Assembly: GCA_009843625.1 (NCBI GenBank)
Contig: VYDD01000386.1
Coordinates: 1-8,181 of the forward strand
Reading direction: 5' to 3'
Length of the DNA: 8,181 bases
DNA from: Gammaproteobacteria bacterium
GTDB lineage: Bacteria > Gemmatimonadota > Gemmatimonadetes > Longimicrobiales > Gaopeijiaceae
Made by a program: the position numbers and the translations under genes. The notes beneath the pieces are model-generated. The model was not told the origin of the DNA. It searched no databases and worked only from the letters and a program-made list of their open reading frames with translations. Positions 6,013 to 8,181 of the stretch are shown here, one piece after another (position 1 is the first letter of the stretch; each line of letters opens with the position of its first letter).

Positions 6013-6861
6013 TCAGCGATCGCCTTCGCCGACCACGCATGCGGGCGTCTCGCCGCGCACCCAGGCGGCCAGCATCTGCCACTCGGGGTCTTCGGTCGAA
6101 GCCCAGCGGCGGGGACCGCCGTGGAAGTAGTCACCTCCCGCGGAGGGTGCGAGCGGATGGGTCAGGAGGCGGCTCATCATCGGCTCGCCGGGCTCCACGT
6201 AGCGGCGCGCGATCGCGTAGTTGCGCCGCGTTTCCTCCTCGTTCCAGAAGTCGCGGCCCTCGGGAACGGGCGGGGCGAAGCCGCGCACGCCCGAAGCGTG
6301 ACAGTGGACGCACTCCACGTCGCCCGGGCGCTTGTCGAGGAAGACCCGCTGCACGCAGTCACGGAAGAAGTCGGCGTCCAGACGCGGTCCGAAGGTGGCC
6401 TCGACGGGATCCGCCGCCGCGACCCAGTCGGCCATCGCGCGCCACTCCGGGTCTTCCTTCGATTCGAAGAACTTCCCGCCCACGTGGAGTGGCGTACCGC
6501 CGGCTGACTCCACGAGGGGTTGCCTCAGCAGCCGGCTGCGGTCCGGATCCCCGGGGGTGACCAGGCGGGAGACGACCTCGAAGTTCCTGCGGGAATCCTC
6601 TTCCGACCAGAAAACCTCTCCCTCGGCGGTCTCGCGCAGCCGCTGCAGGCGCAGGGGCGTGCCCTGCTCGACGTGGCAGGTGGCGCAGGGCGCGCGTCCG
6701 GGACCCCACCCGCCCCGGTCGGCCAGGAAGATCGGCTCGACCGTTGCGCGGTAGTCCTCGAAGCTCAGGGGCGTCTGGCCCGCGACCTCGCCAGTAGCGG
6801 AAAGCGACACGATCAGCGCGACGGCAAATGCCAAGCCGGGCCGCCCGAGGATCTTGCCCAC
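6013..6861 (-). CDS. Exported di-heme cytochrome c with duplicated domain
   Basis: From the GTG at 6861 this is a 282-residue protein with a signal peptide (MGKILGRPGL, hydrophobic core, end near VAGQ at 26-29). It has two c-type heme sites, CATCH at 59-63 and CVHCH at 184-188, so it should bind two covalent hemes outside the cytoplasm and carry electrons. Each heme site is followed about 20 residues later by the same module: FWSEEDSRRNF (84-94) and FWNEEETRRNY (205-215), then V.PG.P..SRLL..PL..SAGG, a G-G near 128-129 and 248-249, and EDPEW....A.WV (136-147 and 257-268). The repeat offset is a constant 121 residues. Axial Met or His ligands cannot be assigned. An alternative GTG at 6936 overlaps the propeller stop as GTGA and would add 25 residues; it would give an unusually long signal peptide. 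It lies downstream of the propeller gene and is probably co-transcribed with it. Confidence 0.85.
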   Translation of the reverse strand: MGKILGRPGLAFAVALIVSLSATGEVAGQTPLSFEDYRATVEPIFLADRGGWGPGRAPCATCHVEQGTPLRLQRLRETAEGEVFWSEEDSRRNFEVVSRLVTPGDPDRSRLLRQPLVESAGGTPLHVGGKFFESKEDPEWRAMADWVAAADPVEATFGPRLDADFFRDCVQRVFLDKRPGDVECVHCHASGVRGFAPPVPEGRDFWNEEETRRNYAIARRYVEPGEPMMSRLLTHPLAPSAGGDYFHGGPRRWASTEDPEWQMLAAWVRGETPACVVGEGDR

Positions 6862-6932
6862 CGGCAGTGCGCGGATCCGACCCCGGCCGCAATCGGGCGA
6901 CGATATATCCGCACCGGACCGCCCGACGCGGC

Positions 6933-8024
6933 TCACGGGAATACCACCGTCTTGTTGCGCTTCGGCACCTGGCCCACGGGAATGCGCGCGATCTCCTTCA
7001 TCTCCTGCGTATCGACCACCGACACGTCGTTCGAGCCGGCGTTGGCCACGTACAGGTAGCGGCTGTCGGGCGTCATGGTCAGCCAGTCGGGGATGTGGCC
7101 GACCTCGACGCCCCCAAGGTATTCGAGATCCGGCAGCGACCACGCGTAGACGTACCCGTTGGGCTTGCTCGTCGACCAGAGCTGGCGCCCGTCTGGCGAC
7201 ACCGCGAGGCCGTGGCCCGGCGATCCCTGCAGCGCGTCGTTGGTCACGCGCGAGATCGGGAGGCTGGGCATGTCCAGCTTCTGCACCACCTTCCGCTGCG
7301 CGAAGTCCACCACGTAGACGCCGTGATAGTTCGATATCTGGATGAACAGACGCCAGGTCGAACCGTCCGGATGCGTCTCGAACGCCATGGGCCGCACGCC
7401 CCCGTCCGCGTAGCCGCCCGTGGTGCGCCCGCTGAAATGGAGCGACCAGATCGCCTCGTCGATGGAGGTGTCGATGATGGTCAGGGTGCGCGCGCCGATC
7501 ATCCCTGCGGCGACGTGCCGCCCGTCGGGCGACATGAACACGTTGTGCACCGTCCCCAGCGTCGCGATCGACTTGACCACCTCGCCCTTCTCCAGGTCCA
7601 CGACATCGACGCAACTGCAGTCCTGGATGATCGCGACGTACACCGTGCGGCCGTCGTTGCTGATCGCGACGTTGTGCGGCCGTCCGGAGAGTGGGATCTG
7701 CTCCGTGACCCTCATGACGTCCGTCGGCACGATGTCCAGCGTGCGGTGGATCTCGTTGCTGAAGTAGAGGACGCTCCCGTCCGGCTGCGCCGCGACGCCG
7801 TGCGCCTTCGGGACCCCCTCGATGATCTGCACGACCTCGTTCGTGACCGGGTCGATGATGTGCACGTTGTCGCCGGCCGAATTGGTCTGGACGATGCGCA
7901 CTTCGCCCGACTGGGCTGCTGCGGGGGCAGCCGTGGCCAGCGGAAACGACAGAGCCAGAGCGAGGAAGCCCGGGACGACCAGCCTGAAAGCCGGATGAAC
8001 ATGGGGCGGGAAAAGGTGTTTCAT
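6933..8024 (-). CDS. Exported YVTN/YncE-type beta-propeller protein
   Basis: This 363-residue protein has a signal peptide (MKHLFPPHVHP, hydrophobic core at about 14-33, cleavage likely after AAA near 37). The mature part shows six blade repeats, each ending in a turn like PDG: AHGVAAQPDG (74-83), PHNVAISNDG (116-125), VHNVFMSPDG (159-168), RPMAFETHPDG (211-221), GHGLAVSPDG (270-279) and IPDWLTMTPDS (311-321). Each is followed by a strand such as YLYVAN and then DVSVVD. A His precedes most turns, and a CSC pair lies at 136-138. This family includes periplasmic surface-binding proteins and the propeller domains of cytochrome cd1-like and quinoprotein enzymes; no catalytic residues are recognised here. 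The ATG at 8024 is fixed by GGAGG 5 bases upstream; an in-frame upstream ATG at 8078 would put the signal peptide inside. The downstream neighbour is the di-heme cytochrome, so a shared redox role is likely. Fold is firm; ligand unknown. Confidence 0.87.
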   Translation of the reverse strand: MKHLFPPHVHPAFRLVVPGFLALALSFPLATAAPAAAQSGEVRIVQTNSAGDNVHIIDPVTNEVVQIIEGVPKAHGVAAQPDGSVLYFSNEIHRTLDIVPTDVMRVTEQIPLSGRPHNVAISNDGRTVYVAIIQDCSCVDVVDLEKGEVVKSIATLGTVHNVFMSPDGRHVAAGMIGARTLTIIDTSIDEAIWSLHFSGRTTGGYADGGVRPMAFETHPDGSTWRLFIQISNYHGVYVVDFAQRKVVQKLDMPSLPISRVTNDALQGSPGHGLAVSPDGRQLWSTSKPNGYVYAWSLPDLEYLGGVEVGHIPDWLTMTPDSRYLYVANAGSNDVSVVDTQEMKEIARIPVGQVPKRNKTVVFP

Positions 8025-8029
8025 CGCAA

Positions 8030-8034
8030 CCTCC
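8030..8034 (-). promoter_or_regulatory. Strong ribosome-binding site of the propeller gene
   Basis: The minus strand reads GGAGG here, 5 bases before the ATG at 8022-8024. It is the best Shine-Dalgarno match in the window and decides the start over the in-frame ATG at 8078. Confidence 0.8.
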
Positions 8035-8131
8035 GGGGTTCGCGCCAATCCGGGTTCAAGGTACGGTGTGGTGCCCACGGCGGGCCATACTCAGCCGTGA
8101 AGAAGCGCCGGAACAGGCGAGGGTGACTACG

Positions 8132-8159
8132 CGACATGAGCTTTCGGATTCACATGTCG
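8132..8159. repeat. Inverted repeat upstream of the propeller gene
   Basis: CGACATG (8132-8138) and CATGTCG (8153-8159) form a perfect 7-base inverted repeat around a 14-base spacer, about 110-135 bases upstream of the propeller start. It could be an operator for the propeller-cytochrome pair or for a gene beyond the right edge. The rest of 8035-8181 shows no clear gene and no convincing promoter boxes. Confidence 0.4.
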
Positions 8160-8181
8160 TTGTGATCGTTCAGCTTACGGG

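Noticed and set aside
6862..7614. Minus-strand extension of the cytochrome frame far into the propeller gene
   Set aside because: Upstream of 6936 it overlaps the propeller coding sequence in another frame and reads as Arg/Gly-rich shadow; the signal peptide marks the true start region.
6828..8126. Plus-strand open frame of 432 codons opposite the propeller gene
   Set aside because: The propeller on the minus strand has a signal peptide, six blade repeats and a strong ribosome-binding site; the opposing frame has no family features.

Overview
The window looks like a piece of chromosome from a GC-rich, probably aerobic, Gram-negative-type bacterium. The evidence is high GC with G/C-ending codons, Sec signal peptides, a periplasmic-type c cytochrome and acyl-CoA catabolism. 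The gene types (YfcC-like carrier, secreted amidohydrolase, YVTN propeller, Phd/PIN toxin-antitoxin) would fit Gemmatimonadota or a similar marine/soil lineage. That assignment is an impression, not something the sequence proves.

Layout. Positions 2-574 (+) hold the C-terminal part of a YfcC/DcuC-superfamily membrane carrier, cut by the left edge. Positions 659-1293 (+) hold a two-gene type II toxin-antitoxin module: a Phd/YefM-type antitoxin and a PIN-domain toxin overlapping by 4 bases. A TTGACA promoter and a perfect 10-base inverted repeat sit directly on the antitoxin start. Positions 1294-1443 are a short convergent spacer with a 20-base tandem repeat. Everything from 1444 to 8024 lies on the minus strand, in two transcription groups. 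Read in the direction of transcription, the first is a YVTN/YncE-type beta-propeller (8024-6933) followed by a di-heme cytochrome c built from two copies of one domain (6861-6013). After a 142-base gap comes the second: a secreted amidohydrolase (5870-4494), an acyl-CoA dehydrogenase (4478-3330), a CitE/HpcH-type CoA-ester lyase (3317-2397) and a MaoC/HTD2-type hydratase (2400-1444). Gene spacing in the second group is 15 bases or less, or overlapping.

How the genes may work together. Dehydrogenase, hydratase and C-C lyase form a logical three-step route: acyl-CoA to enoyl-CoA, to 3-hydroxyacyl-CoA, to two smaller products. Methylsuccinyl/mesaconyl/citramalyl-type CoA esters are the best-known substrates for this combination, but the actual substrate is not readable from the sequence. 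The propeller and di-heme cytochrome probably form an exported redox pair.

Most notable points: (1) the lyase has lost the FGxxD motif that carries a Mg2+ ligand, replaced by I-Y-I-N-N in a local AT-rich patch, while the rest of the protein is well conserved; (2) the toxin-antitoxin promoter is predicted to give a leaderless or nearly leaderless mRNA, with a palindromic operator spanning the -10 box up to the first base of the start codon; (3) the cytochrome is a clear internal duplication with one CxxCH per copy.
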